Shown here: one piece after another, positions 1 to 6,420 of the stretch | Numbering within the stretch: the stretch's first letter is position 1 | Layout of the letters: each line of letters begins with the position of its first letter | From: Kordia sp965224175 | GTDB taxonomy: Bacteria; Bacteroidota; Bacteroidia; Flavobacteriales; Flavobacteriaceae | Reading direction: 5' to 3' | DNA length: 64,000 nucleotides | Assembly (NCBI RefSeq): GCF_965224175.1 | Contig: NZ_OZ245041.1 | Span: forward strand, 4,278,001-4,342,000 | Notes under the pieces: model-generated | What the model was told of the DNA's origin: nothing | Seen by the model: only the letters and a program-made list of their open reading frames with translations | The model's database searches: none | Position numbers and translations under genes: made by a program

Positions 1-485
1 CTTTTACAACGCTAGAAGCTGGAAAAACTTTTGGTACAGTTCCACTGAGTTTATTGAATGTTGTGCCCGGAAATCAAGCATATTTCTCGATACACAATAC
101 ATTTTCTCAGTTAAACTTCTATGAATTTGTGACAGATACATATACTTCATTACACATAGAACATAATTTTAATGGACGTATTTTTTCTAGAATTCCACTA
201 TTACGAAAATTGAATTTGCGTGAAATTGTTGGAATTCGAGGAGTTTGGGGAAAAATTTCTGAAGAAAACGTAGCTATGAATACGCCAGCTTTCCAAAGCT
301 TGCCATTTAGCAGCATTACGCCGCAAGGAATTGCACCAAATGATAAAATCTACTGGGAATATTCATTAGGTATTGGAAACATCTTTAAAGTCTTTAGAAT
401 CGATTTTAATTTCAGAGGAAACTACAAGAATAATATTGATGCACGACAATTTGGAGTTACTGGTGCATTTGGATTCCATTTTTAG
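1..485 (+). CDS. C-terminal end of a DUF5686-type outer-membrane protein (partial)
   Basis: The reading frame is open from base 3 and ends with TAG at 483-485, so the 5' part lies outside the window. The visible ~160 residues contain EAGKTFGTVPLSLLNVVPGN, then FYEFVTDTYTSLHIEHNFNG, RIPLLRKLN and a final aromatic residue (GFHF). These match my memory of the C-terminal barrel of flavobacterial DUF5686 proteins, predicted TonB-receptor-like outer-membrane proteins with an N-terminal carboxypeptidase-like regulatory domain. A terminal Phe is typical of an outer-membrane barrel. The in-frame TTG at 54 is internal and not a start. Function is unknown; family placement is fairly secure, but the missing N-terminus cannot be checked. 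Confidence 0.75.
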   Translation, partial: FTTLEAGKTFGTVPLSLLNVVPGNQAYFSIHNTFSQLNFYEFVTDTYTSLHIEHNFNGRIFSRIPLLRKLNLREIVGIRGVWGKISEENVAMNTPAFQSLPFSSITPQGIAPNDKIYWEYSLGIGNIFKVFRIDFNFRGNYKNNIDARQFGVTGAFGFHF

Positions 486-510
486 AGAGAAAACACACAT
501 AATAATTTAT

Positions 511-541
511 AAAAAAGTGGGCTGAAAAGTTCACTTTTTTT
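511..541 (+). terminator. intrinsic terminator after the DUF5686 gene
   Basis: Inverted repeat AAAAAAGTG ... CACTTTTTT (511-519 with 532-540) with a 12-base loop and a T run, 25 bases after the stop codon. The stem is AU-rich, with only a short GC core. Confidence 0.6.
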
Positions 542-709
542 ATTGCTCAAAATAATGTTTTTTGTGTTTGAATTTTGCTTAATGTACTGATTAATAATTA
601 TTTAAATTAAGTCTTAAGAGCCTTTAATTATCGAATCACGACTCACTTTGATTGCACACATAAATTATTCACTCTAGTTTTACATCATCATTAACAGAAA
701 CCAATTATT

Positions 710-829
710 ATGACAGAAAGTATTAGTGGATTGCGGCTTAACAAGAAGTCAGTTTTAAAATTTAATAATGAATCTGTAAAAAGAGGATCATGTTTGTCGC
801 TATCTAAAGAGTTTATTTATGCATTATAA
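710..829 (+). CDS. short peptide resembling a decayed GG-leader precursor (39 aa)
   Basis: Thirty-nine codons from ATG at 710 to TAA at 827-829. The N-terminal half contains GLRLNKKSVLKFNN, which resembles the leader of the intact peptide at 5695 (LLLNKKSVSNLNG) in register. The bases before the ATG (CCAATTATT) also resemble those before that gene (CTCATTATT). The leader is then interrupted: KRGS replaces the Gly-Gly, only one Cys follows, and the reading frame ends early. It could be a relic of an additional precursor gene or a very short functional peptide. It is the first of several related peptide genes within 6 kb. No modification or export gene is adjacent. Confidence 0.4.
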   Translation: MTESISGLRLNKKSVLKFNNESVKRGSCLSLSKEFIYAL

Positions 830-932
830 AGCATTATGCCTTTACCAGTAAATTGCTTTTATATATCATGAAAACTGTTACACTAATACGTTAAAAGCCT
901 AAGCATGTTTGGGGGAATGCGTTTGGGTGATA

Positions 933-966
933 AAAAAAGCGCATCAATGTAATTGATGCGCTTTTG
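933..966 (-). terminator. terminator of the first GG-leader peptide gene
   Basis: Stem AGCGCATCAAT / ATTGATGCGCT (11 bp, short loop) flanked by A/T runs. On the minus strand the stem is followed by TTTTTTTATC, about 20 bases past the peptide stop codon. Confidence 0.85.
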
Positions 967-987
967 TCTATTTTGCTTATTATTTTT

Positions 988-1206
988 TTATCTACATTCA
1001 TCTGGATTGTTGCAAGCACCTTGTCCAGGAGTTGTATTCCCATTTGCTCGTTTTGTTCTACAAAAAATGTCATCATCTAATGAAGGACAAAAACATCTCG
1101 AGAAGACAAATCTAGATCCATCATCTTCTCCTTGACCTCCATTGATTAGTGTAGTTATGTGAGCAATATTTACTTTTTTCAAATTTAATTTTCTGTGTTT
1201 TTTCAT
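988..1206 (-). CDS. Cys-rich GG-leader peptide 1 (72 aa)
   Basis: Leader MKKHRKLNLKKVNIAHITTL ending in Gly-Gly at residues 23-24, followed by a ~48-residue core with five Cys and many Asp, Asn and Gly. The K-L-x-L-x-K-x-x-I-x-x-L...GG leader matches the other peptides in this window and resembles Bacteroidota RiPP (lanthipeptide-like) precursors. An ATG lies three codons upstream, but aligning the 5' regions of the minus-strand peptide genes puts the common start here (TAAAA then about 10 bases to ATG). The gene lies 91 bases after the stop of the TPR/AraC-type regulator, with its own predicted promoter and terminator. No modification enzyme is in the window, so the mature form is unknown. 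It could be a RiPP, a bacteriocin or a signalling peptide. Confidence 0.8.
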   Translation of the reverse strand: MKKHRKLNLKKVNIAHITTLINGGQGEDDGSRFVFSRCFCPSLDDDIFCRTKRANGNTTPGQGACNNPDECR

Positions 1207-1234
1207 GCGATACATTTTTAATTTATAATTGATC

Positions 1235-1266
1235 CAAAACTATGGTTGCTATTGGAGAATATCAAA
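1235..1266 (-). promoter_or_regulatory. Bacteroidota-type promoter for peptide 1
   Basis: On the minus strand TTTG (1266-1263), 20 bases, then TAGTTTTG (1242-1235). This is an exact match to the TAnnTTTG -7 element with the usual -33 TTTG. It sits between regulator 1 and peptide 1, so the peptide can be transcribed separately from the regulator. Confidence 0.65.
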
Positions 1267-1297
1267 AAAAGCAAGCCTTAATTCGATAATTAGAGGG

Positions 1298-3097
1298 TTA
1301 TTTTTTCTCTTCTAAGTTGTTGATTTTGTTTATGTTTTTGATGTAATATGATGGGTAAATACCTGTTTTGTTTTTAAAGGCTCTTGAGAAAGAATCAGGT
1401 GATTTAAAACCTAATTCTGAGGCTATAGATTTGATATCATAGGAACGAAATAATTTATCTTCTTTCAATTTTTCTAGGGCATGATTGATTCTTAAATTGG
1501 TGATATACCCAATGAATTTTTGCTGTTTTTCTGCATGAATTACTTTAGATAAATAAGCTTTATTCGTTTTTACTTTTTTCGCTACAAAATCCAAATTACA
1601 GTTTACATCTAAAAATTGCTTTTTTTGTTCAAACTTTTCTAATGCTTTTAAAATTTCATTCACTTTTGCTTCATCAATTGAGAGTTTAGATTTTGGTTTT
1701 TCTTCTTTTTTAGAAGCTATTTTTATAGCAGCTTCTTTCTTTTTAGCTTCTAACTGTTTTAATAGATGTTCAAAAGCCAAGCGATTTTTACGTTTTGATC
1801 TGTAATTTAACACATAGAATACAACAAAAGCTGCAATTAATACTATGATTATGATAACGGATGTTACATAATTTGTTTGTTGTTCTTTATTGTCCTCTTT
1901 TAACTTTTCTATTGTGGAGTTTAATAAATTCAAGTCGTATTTGCCATGTATTTTTTTGTATACTTCAATAGTTTTTTCATTTGCAGCCTTGTCTATTTTT
2001 GCAAATAGATCGTGATATTTTAAGGCATTATCGCTATCCGATTTTTTAATGTATAAATTAACTAACGCTAAATAGGTTTCAGGAAGATATATAGAAGGTT
2101 CTGTTTCGGTATTAGAAACTGAGTCAATTTTTTGGTAATACAGAATCGAAGTATCTAACTTGCTTAACTGTTGGTTACATTTGGCTAAGTAAAAATAAAT
2201 AGAAGTTAATGTAGAAGTTAGTTCAATTTCTTTTGCTCCTTTTAACGCTAAGTTAAATTCATTAAGAGCTTCTTGATAGTTCTTTTTTTCATAAGATATC
2301 ATGCCTTTTCGAACTAAAAAATAGTTAAACCCTTCAACATCATCATATTTTTTACTTTTTTCAAAACCGATATTATTATAATAAGTAGCAGTGTCAAGAA
2401 GTTTATTTTTCAATCCAAAGTCTTCTGTGTCAATTGCTTCATCAATATAGGTGTCACTTAATGCAATCAATGTACTCACATATGAGAAAGGCGCAAGAGT
2501 TTCGGGATTGTTTTCTTCAATATCTCTGTATATATCATAGTTTTTAATATATATACGTTTTGCTTCCTGTTCATCTCCTATAGTCGACTTTAAATTTGCG
2601 ATATTATGAGTAATGTCTAAACTTAATTGTGAGGTTTCATTTCCTTTTTGAAATTCGTAAGCTTTAACATATGTTAAAATTGCATTTTCATAATCGACAG
2701 CTGTATAATAAATATTCCCTTTATAAATTAAAAATTGACTAATAATATTACTGTCTTTAATCTTTTCTTTTGCTAATAAAATGGCTTCATCTATATATCT
2801 ATGTGCGTTTTCAAAACGATCTTGCCTATTTTCAGTAACTGCTAATCTTAGCAATGCAACACCTTGCGCTTTAAAATTTTGTTCTTTTTGAGCTTTTTGT
2901 AAATGAGCTTGCGCAATTTTTTGTGATTTTGAAATATCTTGATAAAAATCGTTTGCATACAAACTATCCAAAACTTCATAGGAATATTGCTCTAATAAAT
3001 CATTTTTTTGTTCTTGTGAAGAAGTATTTATGGAAAAAAAGAAAACAAAAAAGAATGTAATTCTTACAAAGAATTTAGGGAGATTTTTGAAAGACAT
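1298..3097 (-). CDS. membrane-anchored TPR regulator with C-terminal AraC-type HTH (module 1)
   Basis: 599 aa. Residues 1-28 are a hydrophobic signal (RITFFFVFFFSINTSSQ). Residues ~30-400 are helical TPR-like repeats (e.g. FNYFLVRKGMISYEKKNYQEA). One membrane helix follows at ~410-431 (SVIIIIVLIAAFVVFYV), then a charged helix, and an AraC-type DNA-binding domain at ~490-590 whose second helix-turn-helix is YDIKSIASELGFKSPDSFSR. The expected topology places the TPR part in the periplasm and the HTH in the cytoplasm, so it would act as a one-component membrane sensor and transcription factor. It is about equally long as the regulators starting at 5406 and 8166 and clearly paralogous to them. 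A Cys-rich GG-leader peptide gene follows each copy. The ligand is unknown; a peptide ligand is my inference from this pairing. Confidence 0.85.
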   Translation of the reverse strand: MSFKNLPKFFVRITFFFVFFFSINTSSQEQKNDLLEQYSYEVLDSLYANDFYQDISKSQKIAQAHLQKAQKEQNFKAQGVALLRLAVTENRQDRFENAHRYIDEAILLAKEKIKDSNIISQFLIYKGNIYYTAVDYENAILTYVKAYEFQKGNETSQLSLDITHNIANLKSTIGDEQEAKRIYIKNYDIYRDIEENNPETLAPFSYVSTLIALSDTYIDEAIDTEDFGLKNKLLDTATYYNNIGFEKSKKYDDVEGFNYFLVRKGMISYEKKNYQEALNEFNLALKGAKEIELTSTLTSIYFYLAKCNQQLSKLDTSILYYQKIDSVSNTETEPSIYLPETYLALVNLYIKKSDSDNALKYHDLFAKIDKAANEKTIEVYKKIHGKYDLNLLNSTIEKLKEDNKEQQTNYVTSVIIIIVLIAAFVVFYVLNYRSKRKNRLAFEHLLKQLEAKKKEAAIKIASKKEEKPKSKLSIDEAKVNEILKALEKFEQKKQFLDVNCNLDFVAKKVKTNKAYLSKVIHAEKQQKFIGYITNLRINHALEKLKEDKLFRSYDIKSIASELGFKSPDSFSRAFKNKTGIYPSYYIKNINKINNLEEKK

Positions 3098-3241
3098 AAA
3101 ATGGACTCGGTTTTAAAAACAAAGAAGTAAATATATACTACTTACAACAATAAGTATTTATTTTTTTTAAATGTTACAGAAAATTTATGTTAAGGCAATA
3201 AAAGAAGAAAAAAAATCATGCAAGTATTAAAATAATAATAT

Positions 3242-3272
3242 AAAAAAGCCTGTATTTGGGAAATACAGGCTT
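3242..3272 (-). terminator. terminator of GG-leader peptide 2
   Basis: Stem AAGCCTGTATTT / AAATACAGGCTT (12 bp) with a GGG loop on the plus strand. Read on the minus strand it is followed by TTTTTTA, 24 bases after the peptide stop. It separates module 2 from regulator 1. Confidence 0.9.
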
Positions 3273-3295
3273 CATAAATAAAGGTTGTGTTAAAA

Positions 3296-3565
3296 TTAAC
3301 CGCCGCAAACTGCAGTTGGAAATTGAGTGCATTTTTTGCTAATTAGAACTGTTTGTAGTGTTATTGTACATTCATAACCAGATATAGTGTCAGAAGGGCA
3401 GTCACACGCAGTAGGTACATCAGAAATACATACTTCAACACTTTCACAGTTCTCACAAGTTTGGCTCATACACACATCAGTTTCTCCTCCACCTTTTACA
3501 GAATTTAGATAATTAACATTAGCAATTTTAATTTTTTTTAGATTTAATTTTTGTAGTTTCTTCAT
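3296..3565 (-). CDS. Cys-rich GG-leader peptide 2 (89 aa)
   Basis: Leader MKKLQKLNLKKIKIANVNYL ... VKGG, then a core of about 62 residues carrying nine Cys (DVCMSQTCENCESVEVC, TACDC, YEC, KKC, AVC) and ending Cys-Gly-Gly. It is the most Cys-rich of the set. It lies 104 bases downstream of regulator 2 on the same strand, with a candidate promoter in between and a strong terminator after it. The Gly-Gly is the expected cut site for a peptidase-containing ABC transporter or similar protease, none of which is encoded here. An odd number of Cys suggests that not all are paired in intramolecular disulfides or thioethers. Function not established. Confidence 0.85.
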   Translation of the reverse strand: MKKLQKLNLKKIKIANVNYLNSVKGGGETDVCMSQTCENCESVEVCISDVPTACDCPSDTISGYECTITLQTVLISKKCTQFPTAVCGG

Positions 3566-3591
3566 TGCAATAAAGTTTTAAAATGTTATTT

Positions 3592-3622
3592 CGAAAATAT
3601 AAATTGGATAGTCTTTGACAAA
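3592..3622 (-). promoter_or_regulatory. candidate promoter for peptide 2
   Basis: On the minus strand TTTG (3622-3619), 19 bases, then TATTTTCG (3599-3592), one mismatch from TAnnTTTG. It lies between regulator 2 and peptide 2. Confidence 0.45.
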
Positions 3623-3669
3623 GAAAATATAGCTATAATACGTCAAATGTAGATTGCTTAATACACTTC

Positions 3670-5406
3670 TTAAGTGTTGATTTTATTAATGTTTTTGATG
3701 TAATAGGATGGGTAAATGCCCGTGTTCTTAACAAAGGCTCTAGAGAACATGTCAGAAGACTTAAAACCTGATTCTTCAGCAATTGATTTGATATCATACG
3801 ATCGAAAAACAGCATCATCTTTCAATCTTTGTAGTGCATAGTCAATTCGTAAATTACGTATGTAATCGATAAATTTTAATTCTTTACGTTCACGAACTAT
3901 TTTAGATAAATACGTTTTGTTAGTTTTTGCTTTTTTAGCTACAAAAGCCAAATCACAATTTTTATTTAGAAACCACTCTTTCTCTTCAAATTTCTCTAAA
4001 GCCTTCAAAACTTGAATTACTTTTTCATCATCAATAATTACGGATTTAGTAGGTTTTTTTATAATGGTTTTTTCTTGTTTGACTTCTAATTTTTGAATCA
4101 ATTTTTGAAAAGCAATCTTGTTTTTTTGTTTGTGCTTTCTAAAAAAAATATAAAATATAATTAAGGAAAGTATAAGTATTCCAATAATCATAGAAGATTT
4201 TAAGCGATTTCTACGTAACGCTTCTATCTCTAAGTTCAAACGATCGATATCATATTTTTTATGAATATCGTCTCTAACTGTTGATGATAAATGATCGTTA
4301 ATACGATCATTCTCAATATATAAATCTTGATACTTTCTAATATTTTCAAAATCTTGTTTATCCTTATAAATTTCTAATAACGCATAATACGTACCTTGTA
4401 GAATAGGATAATTAAGATCATTTTTTTGAGAAACCGAATCTGTTTTTTTTAGGTAATCAATAGCTTTGTCGAGTTGATTGAGTTTTTTGTAACAAAGACC
4501 TTTGTGGTAGTATATAGAGGTAAATAACCCAGGTTGTTTAAATTCTTTAACTTTATTTAAAGCTTTATCTAATTCCTCTAAGGCTTTATAATATTCTCCT
4601 TTTTCTTCATAAAGAACTCCTTTTGCAGTCATAAAGGTTATAAGTTGAGGTATGTTATTGGTTTTTGTCGTTTCCTCAAGCCCAAGAGCTGTGTATTTAG
4701 ATGCTGCCTGTAGTAAAAAATCTTTTTTAGTAGGATTTTTTATAGCTTCTCTCAAATATGCGTCATTAAGTGCAAGAAGTGTTAATGTGAGATAATCTTC
4801 TGGGAATAAATTATTTCGATCATCTTCAGAAGTATTATTATATTTATTATAACATTTTAATAATGACTCTATAGCTGTAGCATGATCTCCAAGTTTATTC
4901 TTAATTATAGCAATATTTAAGGCAATTAAGTTTATAATGTATGGCTTGTCTCCATTTTTGTAAAAATTATATACAATAGTTAAGGATTCAAATGATTCTT
5001 TGTACTTTCCTCTACTAAATAGAATTATTCCTTTTGTCAGAATAGAATAAATCTCTAATTTTTTAAATTTAGATTTTTTACTAGAAATTGAAATAGCTTT
5101 TTCTACAGAAATTAATGCCTCTTCAATATTACCTAGTTGATCTTCAATATTACCTAACTTGTTGTATGCAACAATAATTTGCACAGAATCTTGATTCTCA
5201 TTAGCAATTTCTATAATTTTTTCGATATATAATTTTGCCAAATTCCCATCTTGAGAAATTGCATTGTTAAACTTTACATTGAGTTCTTGAAAAGAATATT
5301 GATCTAATGAATCGACTTCTCGCTCTTGAGAAAACATACAAGTAGAAAACAAAAACAAGCAAAAGAATATTGTTTTTAATAAAAACGGGGGAGAAAACAA
5401 ACGCAT
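3670..5406 (-). CDS. membrane-anchored TPR regulator with C-terminal AraC-type HTH (module 2)
   Basis: 578 aa from the ATG at 5406. A longer reading frame starts at 5442, but the shorter start lines up with the signal sequence of the paralogue at 8166 (MRLFSPPFLLKTIFFCLFLF against MHFPSIHLLHLRFYVLLVFI), and the bases before both ATGs are alike. Order: signal sequence, TPR-type helices including KFKQLE-type and GKYKESFESLTI repeats, a membrane helix near residue 400 (SMIIGILILSLIIFYIFF), a basic juxtamembrane stretch, and an AraC-type domain ending GIYPSYYIKNINKIN. The DNA-binding domain is nearly identical to that of module 3 (YDIKSIAEESGFKSSDMFSR), so the two probably recognise similar sites. 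The TPR sensors differ much more, as expected if they bind different ligands. Confidence 0.85.
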   Translation of the reverse strand: MRLFSPPFLLKTIFFCLFLFSTCMFSQEREVDSLDQYSFQELNVKFNNAISQDGNLAKLYIEKIIEIANENQDSVQIIVAYNKLGNIEDQLGNIEEALISVEKAISISSKKSKFKKLEIYSILTKGIILFSRGKYKESFESLTIVYNFYKNGDKPYIINLIALNIAIIKNKLGDHATAIESLLKCYNKYNNTSEDDRNNLFPEDYLTLTLLALNDAYLREAIKNPTKKDFLLQAASKYTALGLEETTKTNNIPQLITFMTAKGVLYEEKGEYYKALEELDKALNKVKEFKQPGLFTSIYYHKGLCYKKLNQLDKAIDYLKKTDSVSQKNDLNYPILQGTYYALLEIYKDKQDFENIRKYQDLYIENDRINDHLSSTVRDDIHKKYDIDRLNLEIEALRRNRLKSSMIIGILILSLIIFYIFFRKHKQKNKIAFQKLIQKLEVKQEKTIIKKPTKSVIIDDEKVIQVLKALEKFEEKEWFLNKNCDLAFVAKKAKTNKTYLSKIVRERKELKFIDYIRNLRIDYALQRLKDDAVFRSYDIKSIAEESGFKSSDMFSRAFVKNTGIYPSYYIKNINKINT

Positions 5407-5598
5407 GAATATAATTGTAAAATAAATTAGATAGAGATTCAAAATGATATCTCTAAAACATTAGTGGCAGGTAATTATATATTGTTACATCAACAATTAC
5501 GCAAAACTAATAAAATATTAACTAAATTATTTTTAAGAAGGCGTTTTTGGAACCTTCTGTAAAGACTTTTATGTTACTGTAAATACCAATTTTATCAA

Positions 5599-5631
5599 CA
5601 ATCTACTATTGTACAATAGTCGGGTCCTTTT
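5599..5631 (+). promoter_or_regulatory. conserved intergenic element with a 16-bp perfect palindrome upstream of peptide 3
   Basis: Contains ACTATTGTACAATAGT (5605-5620), a perfect 16-bp inverted repeat, within a longer block CAATCTACTATTGTA...TCGGG...CTTTT. A related block lies after regulator 3 at 6387-6419 on the opposite strand, and a shortened one (GCAATCTAC) lies after regulator 2. It sits ~75 bases before the peptide 3 start and ~190 bases before regulator 2, in the divergent interval. It is a good candidate operator for the AraC-type regulators. Confidence 0.5.
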
Positions 5632-5694
5632 GTTGTATAGCCTGTTTTTAGCTATTAGTTTTGGTTTCAGAATTAATAATTAAAACTCATTATT

Positions 5695-5955
5695 ATGAAG
5701 AAAAAGAATCTTAAAAGTTTGTTGTTAAACAAGAAATCGGTATCAAACTTAAACGGAGTACAAAACGTATACGGAGGTAATAAACAGCCAGACAATTCAA
5801 TTTCATGTCAGCCAGTAGGTATTTGTGATCCTACAACAGGTACAAGTGGAGCAAATACAGACGATTGTGGAGGAACAGGAACTGGTTTGTCAAATGCTTG
5901 TAACACTAACCAAGAAGGTTGTACAATACCAACGTATTCGGTATTTATTTGCTAA
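5695..5955 (+). CDS. Cys-rich GG-leader peptide 3 (86 aa), divergent from regulator 2
   Basis: Leader MKKKNLKSLLLNKKSVSNLN ... VYGG, then a ~58-residue core rich in Thr, Gly, Asn and Asp with six Cys and ending ...SVFIC. The leader is closest to that of the peptide at 50780 and to the decayed ORF at 710, and it differs from the KLNLKKIKIAN type found after the regulators. It is the only peptide here on the plus strand and is transcribed divergently from regulator 2, with a palindromic element between them. It is convergent with peptide 4 and shares a bidirectional terminator with it. No modification enzymes are nearby. It may be a RiPP precursor or secreted signal. Confidence 0.85.
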   Translation: MKKKNLKSLLLNKKSVSNLNGVQNVYGGNKQPDNSISCQPVGICDPTTGTSGANTDDCGGTGTGLSNACNTNQEGCTIPTYSVFIC

Positions 5956-5978
5956 AACATCATTGCATTTTAGAAAAA

Positions 5979-6011
5979 GAAGCCTGCATCAAAACGATGC
6001 AGGCTTCTTTG
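5979..6011. terminator. bidirectional terminator between peptides 3 and 4
   Basis: Perfect 13-bp stem AGAAGCCTGCATC / GATGCAGGCTTCT, loop AAAAC-like, with A and T runs on both sides. It serves the convergent peptide genes ending at 5955 and 6030. Confidence 0.9.
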
Positions 6012-6029
6012 ATTAGTATACTTTTCTGT

Positions 6030-6326
6030 CTAACAAATCTCAATGGAATGTTGAGGGTTTGTGTTATTGCCTGTATCTCCATTGTTGGTAGTTTCACCAC
6101 TTTCAGTACAATTTGCAGACATACAGATAAAAGTATGTGGTTGTGTATGTGAAGTTGTTTCTGAAGTAGTAGTATCATGAGGAGGACACGCAGCAGTAAA
6201 TGTGTTTACTGTAGGAATACAAGCAGCAGAATTATATGTTCCCATCATTCCACCATGTAAAGAATAGAGTTTAGAAACATTTGCGATTTTAATTTTTTTC
6301 AGAGATAATTTTTTTGATTTTTTCAT
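6030..6326 (-). CDS. Cys-containing GG-leader peptide 4 (98 aa)
   Basis: Leader MKKSKKLSLKKIKIANVSKL ... LHGG, then a ~72-residue core very rich in Thr, Ser, Asn and His with five Cys and ending EIC. The Thr/Ser-and-Cys content would suit lanthionine formation, but no dehydratase or cyclase is in the window. It lies 94 bases after regulator 3 on the same strand, giving the same regulator-then-peptide order as modules 1 and 2. The interval holds a copy of the conserved CAATCTACTATTGTA element. The leader is nearly identical to that of peptide 2 (KLxLKKIKIAN), in keeping with duplication of the whole module. Confidence 0.85.
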   Translation of the reverse strand: MKKSKKLSLKKIKIANVSKLYSLHGGMMGTYNSAACIPTVNTFTAACPPHDTTTSETTSHTQPHTFICMSANCTESGETTNNGDTGNNTNPQHSIEIC

Positions 6327-6386
6327 CGTAATACAATTTTAAAAATTTTGATTGTTAAAGTAAGTCTTCAGCTAATTCTAAAAAAA

Positions 6387-6419
6387 AAAAGAGTCCGATA
6401 ATCATACAATAGTAGATTG
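6387..6419 (-). promoter_or_regulatory. second copy of the conserved CAATCTACTATTGTA element
   Basis: On the minus strand, starting just after the regulator 3 stop codon, the block CAATCTACTATTGTA is identical for 15 bases to the element before peptide 3. It continues with TCGG and a long T run. The palindrome is degraded to one good half (ACAATAGT on the plus strand, 6406-6413). Confidence 0.45.
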
Positions 6420-6420
6420 C

